A stretch of DNA of 16,503 bases, from NCBI GenBank assembly GCA_021372535.1, contig JAJFUH010000118.1, forward strand, positions 1-16,503. The letters are read 5' to 3'. The position numbers were made by a program, and so were the translations under genes. Positions within the stretch are counted from its first letter, which is position 1. Every line of letters begins with the position of its first letter. The notes beneath the pieces are model-generated. The model made no database searches and was not told the DNA's origin. It worked only from the letters and a program-made list of their open reading frames with translations. Positions 1 to 7,051 of the stretch are shown in pieces. This DNA comes from a bacterium. Lineage in GTDB: Bacteria; Latescibacterota; Latescibacteria; Latescibacterales; Latescibacteraceae.

Positions 1-387
1 TTTTATACCGATATGGCGGGAAAAATGGAAAATCCGGCCATGAGCCATGTATTCAAGGATTTTGCGGGTGAGGAACTCCAGCACAAGAGAAAACTGCTCA
101 TGATCAAGGATGAGAAAATACTTGCTGTCCATCCAGGGAAAGTCATGGACCTTAAAATCACTGACTATCTCGTACCCTCCGAACCAACCCCGGACATGGG
201 GTACCAGGAAGTACTCATGCTGGCTATGCAGAAGGAAAAAGCCGCCTTCAGGCTCTATATAAATCTCTCTGAAAAAGCAGGGGAGGAAAATCTCCGGAAC
301 CTCTTTCTTTTCCTCGCGCAGGAGGAAGCGAAACACAAGCTGCGTTTCGAGCTCGAATATGACGACCATGTGATGACCGATAATTAA
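1..387 (+). CDS. rubrerythrin-like ferritin-family diiron protein, 5'-partial
   Basis: The frame is open from base 1 through the ATG at 13, and the residues before that Met (F-Y-T-D) continue a ferritin-like helix, so the gene begins upstream and 13 is not its start. Two carboxylate-His iron-ligand signatures are visible: E-E-L-Q-H at visible residues 24-28 and A-Q-E-E-A-K-H near the C-terminus, joined by a helix with M-Q-K-E-K-A-A-F-R-L-Y. That is the four-helix-bundle pattern of rubrerythrin-type peroxide-reducing or iron-binding proteins. No C-terminal rubredoxin domain follows: the protein stops soon after the last helix, so it resembles stand-alone 'erythrin' domains (usual length about 140-170 residues). 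A cytoplasmic role in peroxide or iron handling is inferred from the family. It lies upstream of copper genes, but the 139-base gap argues for separate transcription. Confidence 0.8.
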   Translation, partial: FYTDMAGKMENPAMSHVFKDFAGEELQHKRKLLMIKDEKILAVHPGKVMDLKITDYLVPSEPTPDMGYQEVLMLAMQKEKAAFRLYINLSEKAGEENLRNLFLFLAQEEAKHKLRFELEYDDHVMTDN

Positions 388-473
388 ATTTCGGAACTGC
401 ACGTACCCCTGATTATCGATGTGATATTATCCTTACATTGAGTCCGTAAAAAAGCAGCAATGGGAATCTTTTT

Positions 474-500
474 TTGATTTCATACGTATAATGCTATAAC
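474..500 (+). promoter_or_regulatory. weak promoter candidate for the copper genes
   Basis: A perfect TATAAT lies at 487-492 without a good -35 at 16-18 bases. A second -10-like TATAAC at 495-500 sits 15 bases after TTGATT (474-479). Either could start transcription of the HMA-protein/copA pair. I see no clear CueR-type dyad or CsoR/CopY operator, so copper regulation is not readable here. Confidence 0.3.
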
Positions 501-526
501 ACTACTCCATCATATACGAGGAAATC

Positions 527-733
527 ATGGAACAGAAAACCGTATATATACCATCCATTTCCTGCAAACACTGTGTCATGACCATCGAGCGCGAGCTCAT
601 GGAGCTCGATGGCGTAATATCGGTGAAAGGTGATCCGTCCACTCGGATGGTGACCGTACAGTGGAAATCTCCACTCACATGGGACGGGATAGCGCAGACA
701 CTGGATGAAATGGGCTTTGCGCCGGGTAAATGA
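527..733 (+). CDS. copZ: HMA-domain copper chaperone (CopZ-like)
   Basis: This 68-residue protein is a single heavy-metal-associated domain, the usual size for a CopZ/Atx1-type metallochaperone. The metal loop is S-C-K-H-C, with the two ligand cysteines at residues 13 and 16; a helix V-M-T-I-E-R-E-L follows and the remaining beta-alpha-beta pattern is complete. The canonical M-x-C-x-x-C Met is replaced (I-S-C-K-H-C). It has no signal peptide, so it should be cytoplasmic and deliver Cu(I) to the ATPase encoded next. The start is supported by G-A-G-G at 518-521, five bases before the ATG. The gap to copA is 58 bases and contains an attenuator-like hairpin that begins inside this gene's last codons. 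Another soft metal cannot be excluded from one domain alone. Confidence 0.86.
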   Translation: MEQKTVYIPSISCKHCVMTIERELMELDGVISVKGDPSTRMVTVQWKSPLTWDGIAQTLDEMGFAPGK

Positions 734-759
734 AGGTTTCATTTCCCCACTGTTTTTTT
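724..759 (+). terminator. attenuator-like hairpin plus T-run between copZ and copA
   Basis: AAATGAA (728-734) pairs perfectly with TTCATTT (738-744) across a 3-base loop; after one T/C mismatch, GGG (724-726) pairs with CCC (746-748). A run of seven T follows at 753-759. The stem spans the copZ stop codon (731-733). The AT-rich stem and four-base gap to the T-run suggest partial rather than full termination, so more copZ than copA transcript could result. Termination efficiency is not visible in sequence. Confidence 0.45.
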
Positions 760-791
760 AGAGTCCGACAGTATTGAAAAAGTGAAGTATA

Positions 792-3041
792 ATGAGTGAT
801 GAAGAAAAAATTGCATCTCAGATGGTCACGCTTCCCGTTATCGGCATGACCTGCGCCAACTGCGCAGCGGCAATAGAACGTACACTGACAAGAAAAGTGC
901 CGGGAGTAACTGCGGCGACGGTCAATCTCGCTGCCGAAACTGTTTCTGTCGAATTTGATCCTTCGACGGCAACCCTTGAAGCACTTGCCGAGGCTGTTGA
1001 CAGGGCGGGTTATACGCTCGTGCTTCCCCGTGAGGGTGAAGGGGAAAGCGATGATGAGCAGAAAGCCCGTGAAGCGGAAATCCGGAGAGAGCGTCGCGCC
1101 TTTGTGACAGGGGTTGTTTTCACCGTTCCACTTTTCGCTCTCAGCATGGCCCGTGACTTTTCTCTTATTGGTCCATGGGCGCATGAATCATGGGTCAACT
1201 GGCTGTTTTTTCTCCTTGCGACGCCGGTTCAGTTTTATACGGGTTTCGGGTATTATATCGGGGGATTCAAGAGTATCAGGAACAGAAGCGCGAATATGGA
1301 TGTTCTCGTTGCTCTCGGGTCATCGACCGCCTATTTCTATTCCCTGTCCCTCATCATGTTCCCTGTGCTCGGGCATCATGTATATTTCGAAACCTCGGCG
1401 TTGATCATAACCCTCATCAAACTCGGAAAACTCCTCGAAGCCGGGGCGAAAGGAAGAGCTTCCCATGCGATACGGAAGCTCATGGACCTTACCCCGTCCA
1501 CGGCCCATATTGAGCGGGATGGCTCGGAGTTCGATATTCCCGCCGACCGTGTCAGTCCGGGCGATATTGTGATCGTCCGTCCGGGAGAACGTATTCCGGT
1601 GGATGGTATCGTGGTTTCGGGAATGTCCGCTGTGGATGAAAGCATGATGACCGGCGAACCGATCCCGATCGACAAAGCGGATGGTGATACCGTGTTCGGA
1701 GCGACCATCAACGTCCATGGACGCCTTAAAATCAAGGCGACAGGTGTGGGTAAAGATACCGTCCTCGCCCAGATTATCAGCCTCGTAACCCGTGCCCAGG
1801 GAAGCAAGGCTCCGATTCAGCGTCTCGCGGACAGAGTATCGGCATTTTTTGTCCCGTCGATCATCGGAATCGCCCTTGTCACCTTTACGCTGTGGTGGAT
1901 TATCGGCGGGGAATTTGTTCCGGCGATGATCCGGATGGTTGCGGTGCTGGTAATTGCCTGCCCCTGTGCGCTCGGTCTCGCAACACCGACCGCGGTCATG
2001 GTCGGCTCCGGTAAAGGCGCCTCCATGGGTATACTCTTCAGGAACAGCGAAGCGCTCGAAACAGCGCACCATCTCACCACAGTCATGTTTGACAAAACGG
2101 GGACTATAACGTTCGGGAAACCGGTTCTAACCGATTGGATTCCCCTCGGCGGAGACGGCGAAAAAGATTTTATACTCGCAGCAAGCGCCGAGGCAGCCTC
2201 CGAACACCCCCTTTCAAGGGCGGTTGTAAACGGCGCCCGGGAACGGGGATATGTTCTCACTGAGCCCGAGGCATTCGAGGCGGTCCCCGGGTGGGGCATA
2301 CGCGCCCGTGTGGACGGTCATTATGTGATGGTGGGAAACCCGGAATGGGTTGCCGATGGTATGATACCGGGAGATTTCGATACCACAAGGATGGAGGCAC
2401 TGACACACGCGGGAAAAACTGTAATGGCAGCGCGTATCGATAACCGTATAGCCGGTATTATCGGAGTTTCGGACGAAATAAAACCCGATGCCGCTCTGGC
2501 TGTATCGAGCCTGAAGGAAATGGGAATCGAGCCGGTAATGCTCACTGGCGATAATGAACGTACTGCCTCGGCGATAGCGTTACAGGTGGGAATTGACCGT
2601 GTCGCCGCCGGGATATTGCCGGATGCGAAAGAAACAGTAGTCAGTGAATATCAGCTTCGTGGGGCGCTGGTGGGCATGGTTGGCGACGGCATCAATGATT
2701 CGCCGGCTCTCGCGCGGGCAGATGTGGGAATAGCCATGGGTACAGGTACGGACGTGGCAATGGAAGCCTCCGATGTGACTCTCGTCGGAGGAGAACTGAG
2801 CGGTGTCGTGCGGGCGATACGACTTTCACGGGCAACCATGAAGACGATAAAACAAAACCTTTTCTGGGCCTTTTTCTATAATATATCCCTGATTCCAGTT
2901 GCGGCTGGTGTACTTCACACCGTTCCCTGGGTACCCGGATTCATACGGGACCTCCATCCGGCCATGGCGGCGGGTGCGATGGCATTTTCAAGCGTAACGG
3001 TTATCCTGAACAGCTTGAGATTGTCACGGAAGAGAGTTTAA
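792..3041 (+). CDS. copA: copper-exporting P1B-type ATPase CopA
   Basis: A 749-residue P-type ATPase of normal length for bacterial CopA with one N-terminal HMA domain. In order: HMA metal site M-T-C-A-N-C (Cys 21 and 24); membrane helices from about residue 104; actuator-domain T-G-E-P at 287-290; transmembrane metal site C-P-C at 390-392; phosphorylation site D-K-T-G-T with catalytic Asp 434; S-E-H-P-L (His 472, Pro 473) of the nucleotide domain; G-D-G-I-N-D at 631-636; then Y-N (696-697) and M-x-x-S-S (730-734) in the last two helices. C-P-C plus Y-N plus M-x-x-S-S is the Cu(I) (P1B-1) signature, so Cu+ export across the inner membrane is well supported. The ribosome site before ATG 792 is weak (a G-T-G-A-A-G stretch). 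The preceding HMA chaperone gene suggests a two-gene copper-resistance unit. No frameshift or missing key residue is seen. Confidence 0.96.
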   Translation: MSDEEKIASQMVTLPVIGMTCANCAAAIERTLTRKVPGVTAATVNLAAETVSVEFDPSTATLEALAEAVDRAGYTLVLPREGEGESDDEQKAREAEIRRERRAFVTGVVFTVPLFALSMARDFSLIGPWAHESWVNWLFFLLATPVQFYTGFGYYIGGFKSIRNRSANMDVLVALGSSTAYFYSLSLIMFPVLGHHVYFETSALIITLIKLGKLLEAGAKGRASHAIRKLMDLTPSTAHIERDGSEFDIPADRVSPGDIVIVRPGERIPVDGIVVSGMSAVDESMMTGEPIPIDKADGDTVFGATINVHGRLKIKATGVGKDTVLAQIISLVTRAQGSKAPIQRLADRVSAFFVPSIIGIALVTFTLWWIIGGEFVPAMIRMVAVLVIACPCALGLATPTAVMVGSGKGASMGILFRNSEALETAHHLTTVMFDKTGTITFGKPVLTDWIPLGGDGEKDFILAASAEAASEHPLSRAVVNGARERGYVLTEPEAFEAVPGWGIRARVDGHYVMVGNPEWVADGMIPGDFDTTRMEALTHAGKTVMAARIDNRIAGIIGVSDEIKPDAALAVSSLKEMGIEPVMLTGDNERTASAIALQVGIDRVAAGILPDAKETVVSEYQLRGALVGMVGDGINDSPALARADVGIAMGTGTDVAMEASDVTLVGGELSGVVRAIRLSRATMKTIKQNLFWAFFYNISLIPVAAGVLHTVPWVPGFIRDLHPAMAAGAMAFSSVTVILNSLRLSRKRV

Positions 3042-3102
3042 TGCCTGTTTCAGCGCAGCATCTCCTCGCTCCATGAACCTCATCTAGATAATTTACAAAT
3101 AC

Positions 3103-3156
3103 ATTCTTACACATTCCGCGCCGCGTCGCAGCCGGAAAACGCACAACCGTAAGAAT
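3103..3156. repeat. inverted repeat with nested inner stem downstream of copA
   Basis: ATTCTTAC (3103-3110) and GTAAGAAT (3149-3156) form a perfect 8-base inverted repeat. Inside it, TTCCG (3114-3118) pairs with CGGAA (3133-3137) around a GC-rich loop. There is no T-run, so this is not a standard intrinsic terminator. It could be mRNA-end structure or a small structured RNA; the role is unknown. Confidence 0.4.
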
Positions 3157-3258
3157 TTGTAACATAATTACTCCGCGTCATTCACTTAAATCTCCAGGTC
3201 ATTGAGTTTTGAAAAAAGACAGGATTATCTTTCCTTGAAAAATTTTGTTTTATCGCTC

Positions 3259-3286
3259 TTGACAATTTTTTGATTATTATTATTAT
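3259..3286 (+). promoter_or_regulatory. sigma70-like promoter candidate (TTGACA-16-TATTAT)
   Basis: A consensus -35 TTGACA (3259-3264) is followed after 16 bases by TATTAT (3281-3286); TATACT at 3284-3289 is an alternative -10 at 19 bases. It lies about 600 bases before the next coding start, so it would drive a very long leader or an unseen RNA. Chance matches in AT-rich DNA are common. Confidence 0.35.
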
Positions 3287-3627
3287 ACTAAGACTAATAT
3301 TGGAAAATTCCTCATGATAATTATAGTTTATTTGTACAGTATGTTTGAAAAAAAACTGTGAGCATACCTATATATATCAAATGATTGTTGCCCTGAGTCA
3401 AGTAATATTGAATAAAATCGCAGACAGTGTTTTCACTATATTTTTAAAGCAATTAAAGAAAACGTAACATTGAAAAAACAGAGAATTGATCAAACTAATA
3501 AAACTTTAAATAACCAAATAAATATTTTTTATTGTTGCTAAAATGAAACGAACAGTATATTATTGTTGCTTATATGGGATTCCGATAAAAAATTCATTTC
3601 AGTTCTGCCATTTCTCCAGAAAAAAAA

Positions 3628-3656
3628 TTGACAAGAAATAAAATTTTTCATATGTT
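3628..3656 (+). promoter_or_regulatory. sigma70-like promoter candidate for the T9SS-cargo gene (TTGACA-17-TATGTT)
   Basis: TTGACA (3628-3633) and TATGTT (3651-3656) are separated by the ideal 17 bases. This is the closest good promoter to the secreted-protein gene and would give a 5' leader of about 230 bases. The 8-mer TTGACAAG at the -35 recurs exactly at the second promoter near the right edge (16332-16339). Confidence 0.5.
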
Positions 3657-3769
3657 CTGTCATTACGTTATTAATGTTCAGTAATGAAAAGCAAGGAACA
3701 AGTGGTTTTTTATTTATATTCAAAGTGGTAAAAAGTCACTGTATTTGTCTGACACTTAACATTCTAAAA

Positions 3770-3799
3770 TTAATAAAGGGGGTGATGGCTGGCACGTAG
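3770..3799 (+). promoter_or_regulatory. leader element A: extended anti-16S sequence plus four-codon open frame
   Basis: TTAATAAAGGGGGTGATG (3770-3787) matches the copy at 16437-16454 at 16 of 18 positions. Its AAGGGGGTGAT core complements the conserved 3' end of bacterial 16S rRNA (5'-ATCACCTCCTT) along 11 bases with one G-U wobble. The ATG inside it (3785-3787) lies only two bases past the G-run, too close for ordinary initiation, and opens a four-codon frame M-A-G-T ending in TAG at 3797-3799. The true coding start is 93 bases further on. A regulatory leader or ribosome standby site is an inference. Confidence 0.45.
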
Positions 3800-3844
3800 T
3801 CCTTTTTGTATTCCAAAATCAGAGAAGTAAACACTGAGTAATTC

Positions 3845-3875
3845 GAGAGGAATTACATCGGATTTAATTTCTCTT
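3845..3875 (+). promoter_or_regulatory. hairpin immediately upstream of the ribosome binding site
   Basis: GAGAGGAATT (3845-3854) can pair with AATTTCTCTT (3866-3875) over all ten positions, using two G-U wobbles, around an 11-base loop. It ends one base before the Shine-Dalgarno stretch of the secreted-protein gene. It could stabilise the mRNA or keep the start region open; no T-run follows. Confidence 0.4.
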
Positions 3876-3876
3876 G

Positions 3877-3886
3877 AAAGGGGAGG
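3877..3886 (+). promoter_or_regulatory. ribosome binding site that sets the GTG start at 3892
   Basis: AAAGGGGAGG at 3877-3886 lies five bases upstream of GTG 3892, an ideal spacing. It rules out the in-frame TTG at 3874, which would place this site inside the coding sequence and put charged residues before the signal peptide. Confidence 0.8.
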
Positions 3887-3891
3887 AAAAA

Positions 3892-5700
3892 GTGAAAAAG
3901 TTTATTTTGATTATTACTTTATTATTTGTAGCATCGACTGTTTTTGCCGCTAATTTTGCACCGACAGTCATGAAGATGTCTGCTGCAAGTGCTATCAAAT
4001 ATGATTTTGGTGGTGCGAAACTTGATATCCCGGTTAAGGTTACCGGTACGCCTGCTATGGCCATTTTCCTCGTATACACCAAGGATCAGGCGAACGGCAT
4101 TAACAATGTCGTCAACGGTTACCTCGGCTGGCATACAGTCAACAAGATTGACACCTGTATTTATGCGTCTTCTGCACAGCAGCTCGCTGTCGGAAGCAAC
4201 ACCATTTCCTGGAGCGGGAAAGACCAGGATGGCAAGGTCGTTCCGAAGGGAACCTATACCTATTACATCTGGGCATACGACAATGTAACTGCAAAAGTAT
4301 TTGCATGCCCGGTACTGACACCTAACATGGGTCGGAATTCCAACATCTATACCCGTGACTTCAAGGGAAACAAACTTGCGAAGCCGCTGGTATATGGTTC
4401 ACCGACGAAGAATTCCGAAGATACCGGTGATCAGGGTGAAGTGGAAGTCCGCTGGGTCCGCCAGAAGTGGATTCTGGGCAGCGATCCTCTCGACACCACA
4501 CTTTATGAAACAACCCAGTTCCTCGGCTATCAGGATATGTGCACCTATTCTCAGTCTCCGTATGTGGCCGATGATTACTTTGATTTCTCCACGTCAAATA
4601 ACCTCCTCGGCCATGTCCGCAAATGGAAATGGGTACCCAACGGTGATTCCGTCAAAGACACCAATTTTGGTGACAGCGGCGAATTCACGTATGGCATCAA
4701 CACCGGCACCGGCTGGTGGGTGACCCTGCAGGATATGCGGTATGTCGGAGGCGACCTGCTTGCTGCCACGAACACCGACCATTCCGGCGTATCGACCGAA
4801 GCCGAACTCGTGATGATCAGCTCGCTCGATGGTACCGAGCAGTTCAGAATCGACCTCTCCAAGTGGTGGGTTCATCTCAGTGACGGCGAAAAAGGTGGCC
4901 AGGCTGCCAGCGGTCCGAACAAGTTCGATGTCAGAGGCGATAATGTATTCCTCGGCGCGCATAGCACCTGTATGAACCAGGTTGTTGTCCCGACCGCAGG
5001 CGAGAATGAGGAAGACTGGAACAGATGGGTCAACGGTAACGGCGACTATACCGGTGACCATAATTTCGAAGCCGATGCCGAACGTCCGTGGGTATGCCAC
5101 GACTACAACGTCGGTCCGTACAAATATCAGATCAAGTCTGATGCCAATCTCTTCTCGGCTTTCCCGTCCTTCGACATGGGCGCTGTTTCCTTCGGTCTGT
5201 ATGCTCCCGATGGAACCGGCCTCGGATATCATGCGTACGCAGGTGAGTCTGCCGGTGGTAAACTCTCCTCATCGTTCGTTGATGACGATACACCGTATGA
5301 CGGTATGTATTCGGACTTCGTGAGCTCCGGTGGAACCGATGCCCCGTGGGGTGGCCCTGCCGGGTATTTCTTTGTTGCTCATGATTCCATCAAGGGTGTT
5401 ATTTCCAGTGAAGTCGGCGTGGACGAGGCCGGACCGGCTGCATTTGCAGTCGATCAGAACAGCCCGAACCCGTTCAACCCGACCACAACCATCAATATCA
5501 CGGTTCCTGAAGCCGGCACAGTTGCAATCGATGTTTACAATGTGGCCGGTCAGAAGGTTGATACACTTGCAAACGAGTTTATGGGTGCCGGAAAGCACTC
5601 CGTGACCTGGGATGCAACCGGATTCTCCGCCGGTGTATACTTCTACACCGTCAAGACCGGCAACCTCACCAGAACCATGAAGATGACATTACTCAAGTAG
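3892..5700 (+). CDS. secreted T9SS-cargo protein with FlgD-Ig-like segment and C-terminal sorting domain
   Basis: A 602-residue protein from the GTG start. Residues 1-19 form a classic Sec signal peptide: K-K, a hydrophobic core, and V-F-A before the likely cleavage at A19/A20. Residues about 103-130 match the FlgD Ig-like pattern (I-S-W-S-G-K-D-Q-D-G-K, then P-K-G-T-Y-T-Y-Y-I-W-A). Residues about 130-510 form a large Trp-, Gly- and Asp-rich region I cannot assign; it could be a beta-propeller or other beta-rich extracellular fold. Residues 518-602 are a type A T9SS sorting domain: N-S-P-N-P-F-N-P (523-530), V-Y-N-V-A-G-Q-K-V, W-D-A-T-G-F-S-A-G-V-Y-F-Y and a basic C-terminal end. It should be exported by Sec and moved across the outer membrane by the type IX system. 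It is monocistronic, with its own promoter-like region and a strong terminator. The function of the middle region is unknown. Confidence 0.88.
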   Translation: MKKFILIITLLFVASTVFAANFAPTVMKMSAASAIKYDFGGAKLDIPVKVTGTPAMAIFLVYTKDQANGINNVVNGYLGWHTVNKIDTCIYASSAQQLAVGSNTISWSGKDQDGKVVPKGTYTYYIWAYDNVTAKVFACPVLTPNMGRNSNIYTRDFKGNKLAKPLVYGSPTKNSEDTGDQGEVEVRWVRQKWILGSDPLDTTLYETTQFLGYQDMCTYSQSPYVADDYFDFSTSNNLLGHVRKWKWVPNGDSVKDTNFGDSGEFTYGINTGTGWWVTLQDMRYVGGDLLAATNTDHSGVSTEAELVMISSLDGTEQFRIDLSKWWVHLSDGEKGGQAASGPNKFDVRGDNVFLGAHSTCMNQVVVPTAGENEEDWNRWVNGNGDYTGDHNFEADAERPWVCHDYNVGPYKYQIKSDANLFSAFPSFDMGAVSFGLYAPDGTGLGYHAYAGESAGGKLSSSFVDDDTPYDGMYSDFVSSGGTDAPWGGPAGYFFVAHDSIKGVISSEVGVDEAGPAAFAVDQNSPNPFNPTTTINITVPEAGTVAIDVYNVAGQKVDTLANEFMGAGKHSVTWDATGFSAGVYFYTVKTGNLTRTMKMTLLK

Positions 5701-5726
5701 TCGGCAACGATTACGGTGAGAATACG

Positions 5727-5757
5727 AAGGTCCGGCCTCTGTGCCGGACCTTTTTTT
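5727..5757 (+). terminator. strong intrinsic terminator after the T9SS-cargo gene
   Basis: GGTCCGGC (5729-5736) and GCCGGACC (5743-5750) form a perfect 8-base GC-rich stem around a 6-base loop, extendable by A-T pairs, and seven T follow at 5751-5757. It lies 26 bases past the stop codon. The A residues before the stem give only weak potential as a terminator on the other strand. Confidence 0.93.
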
Positions 5758-5951
5758 ATGTGATTTAGCCGGGACAGCCGATACAGGTGATTAAATGATG
5801 TGACGTTGATTATCGTGGCGTGGATGTCTGAATCGCTGATTGTGCTTATGGAGTGGTTTCCGTGATTTTCACTTGTCAATTCCTGTGAGAAAAGTGGTAT
5901 CCTGTGAACATCGGATAATTCTACGGACAAAAGACGGTCGTTATAGCGACG

Positions 5952-7031
5952 TTACGATTGGGAAAGCCATTGTTCGATGCGCGGCGGCAGGTCTCCCGGA
6001 AGAACGACGCCTGTTGTGGCAAGCTGCTCGACCGTTACGGAAGCCGCGAGATTGCCGACAACCGCTGCCTCGATAAGGGATGCGCCTGAAACGAGGGCAA
6101 GGACTACTCCCGCGGAGACACTGTCTCCGGCTCCGGTTGTGTCGAGGGGGCCTTCCAGTCTGACCGCGGGAACACTCGCAGGAACAGGGTCGCTGACCAG
6201 GATGCCTCTTTCTCCGCAGGTCAGAAAAACCGGTGCATTCGCTTTTTTACGGAGCTGACGGATTTGTTTTTCCAGAATATCAAGTCCGATCCCTTTTCCG
6301 GGAACCGGATTGATAATTCCCATTGCTTCGAATTGATTCGGTTTTATGGTAATGTTGTGAAAATCCTGTATGTTTGTGCGGCTGTCCGCGAAAAATACGG
6401 TGCGGGGATAACGGGCCGCCCGTTCTGCAAGGGCACAGCGGACAGTATCGTCAATTACTCCGCATCCCGGTGTTTCAGTCTGGTCCACGATGATGACACC
6501 GTCGACATCAGGCAGTACCCTGTCAAGAGCCTCAATAACCCGCCGGTGGAGAAACGGTGGAATGGGCATGCGGTTTTTGATGTCATACCGCTCGTATTCT
6601 CCCTCAAGCCCTTTTACGGTGATATCCCGTGGCTTGATATATGTCGGGGTCACAATGTCGCCCGATGCGAAAAGTCCGCCCGTTGAACAGCCGAGGGCTT
6701 CGAGGTCCGCGCGGAGCTCAAAGGATTCGCCGTCATCACCCGTCAGGCCTACCGCATGGAGTTTTCCCGCTCCGAGGGATGCAAGGTTTTTCACGACGTT
6801 GCCGGCCGCGCCGGGGCTATGACGGACGCCGGTGACCTGATGGGCGGTTTTACCGGTTTCGATGCTTATTTCCGTACGCGCCGGATCGACATCGAGATAC
6901 TTGTCGAGAAAAAAATCCCCGATAACGGCTATCCGGCAGCCGGGGAACCGGTCGATCAGATGGTTGAGCCGTTCGGGTGTCAGGAGATTCTGTCTGTCTG
7001 TAGCAGGACTCATCGATATCTCTGATTTCAT
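5952..7031 (-). CDS. PfkB-family sugar kinase, HldE/RfaE1 (heptose-7-phosphate kinase)-like
   Basis: A 359-residue ribokinase-superfamily kinase. Visible landmarks: I-A-V-I-G-D-F-F-L-D (34-43) at the N-terminal strand, P-G-A-A-G-N-V-V-K-N-L (73-83) of the sugar site, K-P-N-Q-F-E-A (230-236), T-C-G-E-R-G-I (271-277), and D-T-T-G-A-G-D (297-303) with catalytic base Asp 303. The overall pattern resembles the kinase domain of HldE/RfaE1, which phosphorylates D-glycero-D-manno-heptose 7-phosphate for LPS core synthesis. The cytidylyl/adenylyl-transferase domain of bifunctional HldE is absent, so it would be kinase-only. It starts 20 bases after the flippase stop, so co-transcription is likely. Met 1 has no clear Shine-Dalgarno; Met 7 is an alternative start. 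Another sugar substrate is possible, since PfkB specificity cannot be read from motifs alone. Confidence 0.85.
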   Translation of the reverse strand: MKSEISMSPATDRQNLLTPERLNHLIDRFPGCRIAVIGDFFLDKYLDVDPARTEISIETGKTAHQVTGVRHSPGAAGNVVKNLASLGAGKLHAVGLTGDDGESFELRADLEALGCSTGGLFASGDIVTPTYIKPRDITVKGLEGEYERYDIKNRMPIPPFLHRRVIEALDRVLPDVDGVIIVDQTETPGCGVIDDTVRCALAERAARYPRTVFFADSRTNIQDFHNITIKPNQFEAMGIINPVPGKGIGLDILEKQIRQLRKKANAPVFLTCGERGILVSDPVPASVPAVRLEGPLDTTGAGDSVSAGVVLALVSGASLIEAAVVGNLAASVTVEQLATTGVVLPGDLPPRIEQWLSQS

Positions 7032-7051
7032 GGTGAAAAGACGGCGCCGGT

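Larger units (their letters stand above)
3042..3891. other. gene-free AT-rich region with long leader of the T9SS-protein gene
   Basis: No convincing protein-coding gene lies between copA and the secreted-protein gene. The first 150 bases include a GC-rich patch within an inverted repeat. From about 3230 the sequence is strongly AT-rich and carries two sigma70-like promoters (3259-3286 and 3628-3656), an extended anti-16S element with a four-codon frame (3770-3799), and a hairpin just upstream of the ribosome binding site (3845-3875). A 61-codon minus-strand frame at 3538-3723 looks fortuitous. I see no terminator with a clear T-run after copA. Confidence 0.6.

Noticed and set aside
1320-2072. 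250-codon minus-strand frame inside copA
   Set aside because: The plus strand encodes unmistakable P-type ATPase motifs throughout this stretch; the antisense frame is a byproduct.
3538-3723. 61-codon minus-strand frame in the gap upstream of the T9SS gene
   Set aside because: It lies in very AT-rich DNA, overlaps the promoter candidate at 3628-3656, and has low-complexity Asn/Phe/Lys content with no recognisable domain.
3874-3891. TTG start at 3874 for the T9SS-cargo protein
   Set aside because: It would place the Shine-Dalgarno AAAGGGGAGG inside the coding region and add charged residues before the signal peptide; GTG 3892 fits far better.
4594-5232. 212-codon minus-strand frame inside the T9SS-cargo gene
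   Set aside because: The plus-strand frame has a signal peptide, FlgD-like segment and sorting domain; the antisense frame mirrors its codon pattern and shows no domain.
5840-5951. Weak GTCG/CGAC hairpin plus CTTTTG as terminator of the kinase operon
   Set aside because: The stem is four to six pairs with a bulge and only four T follow, too weak to call.
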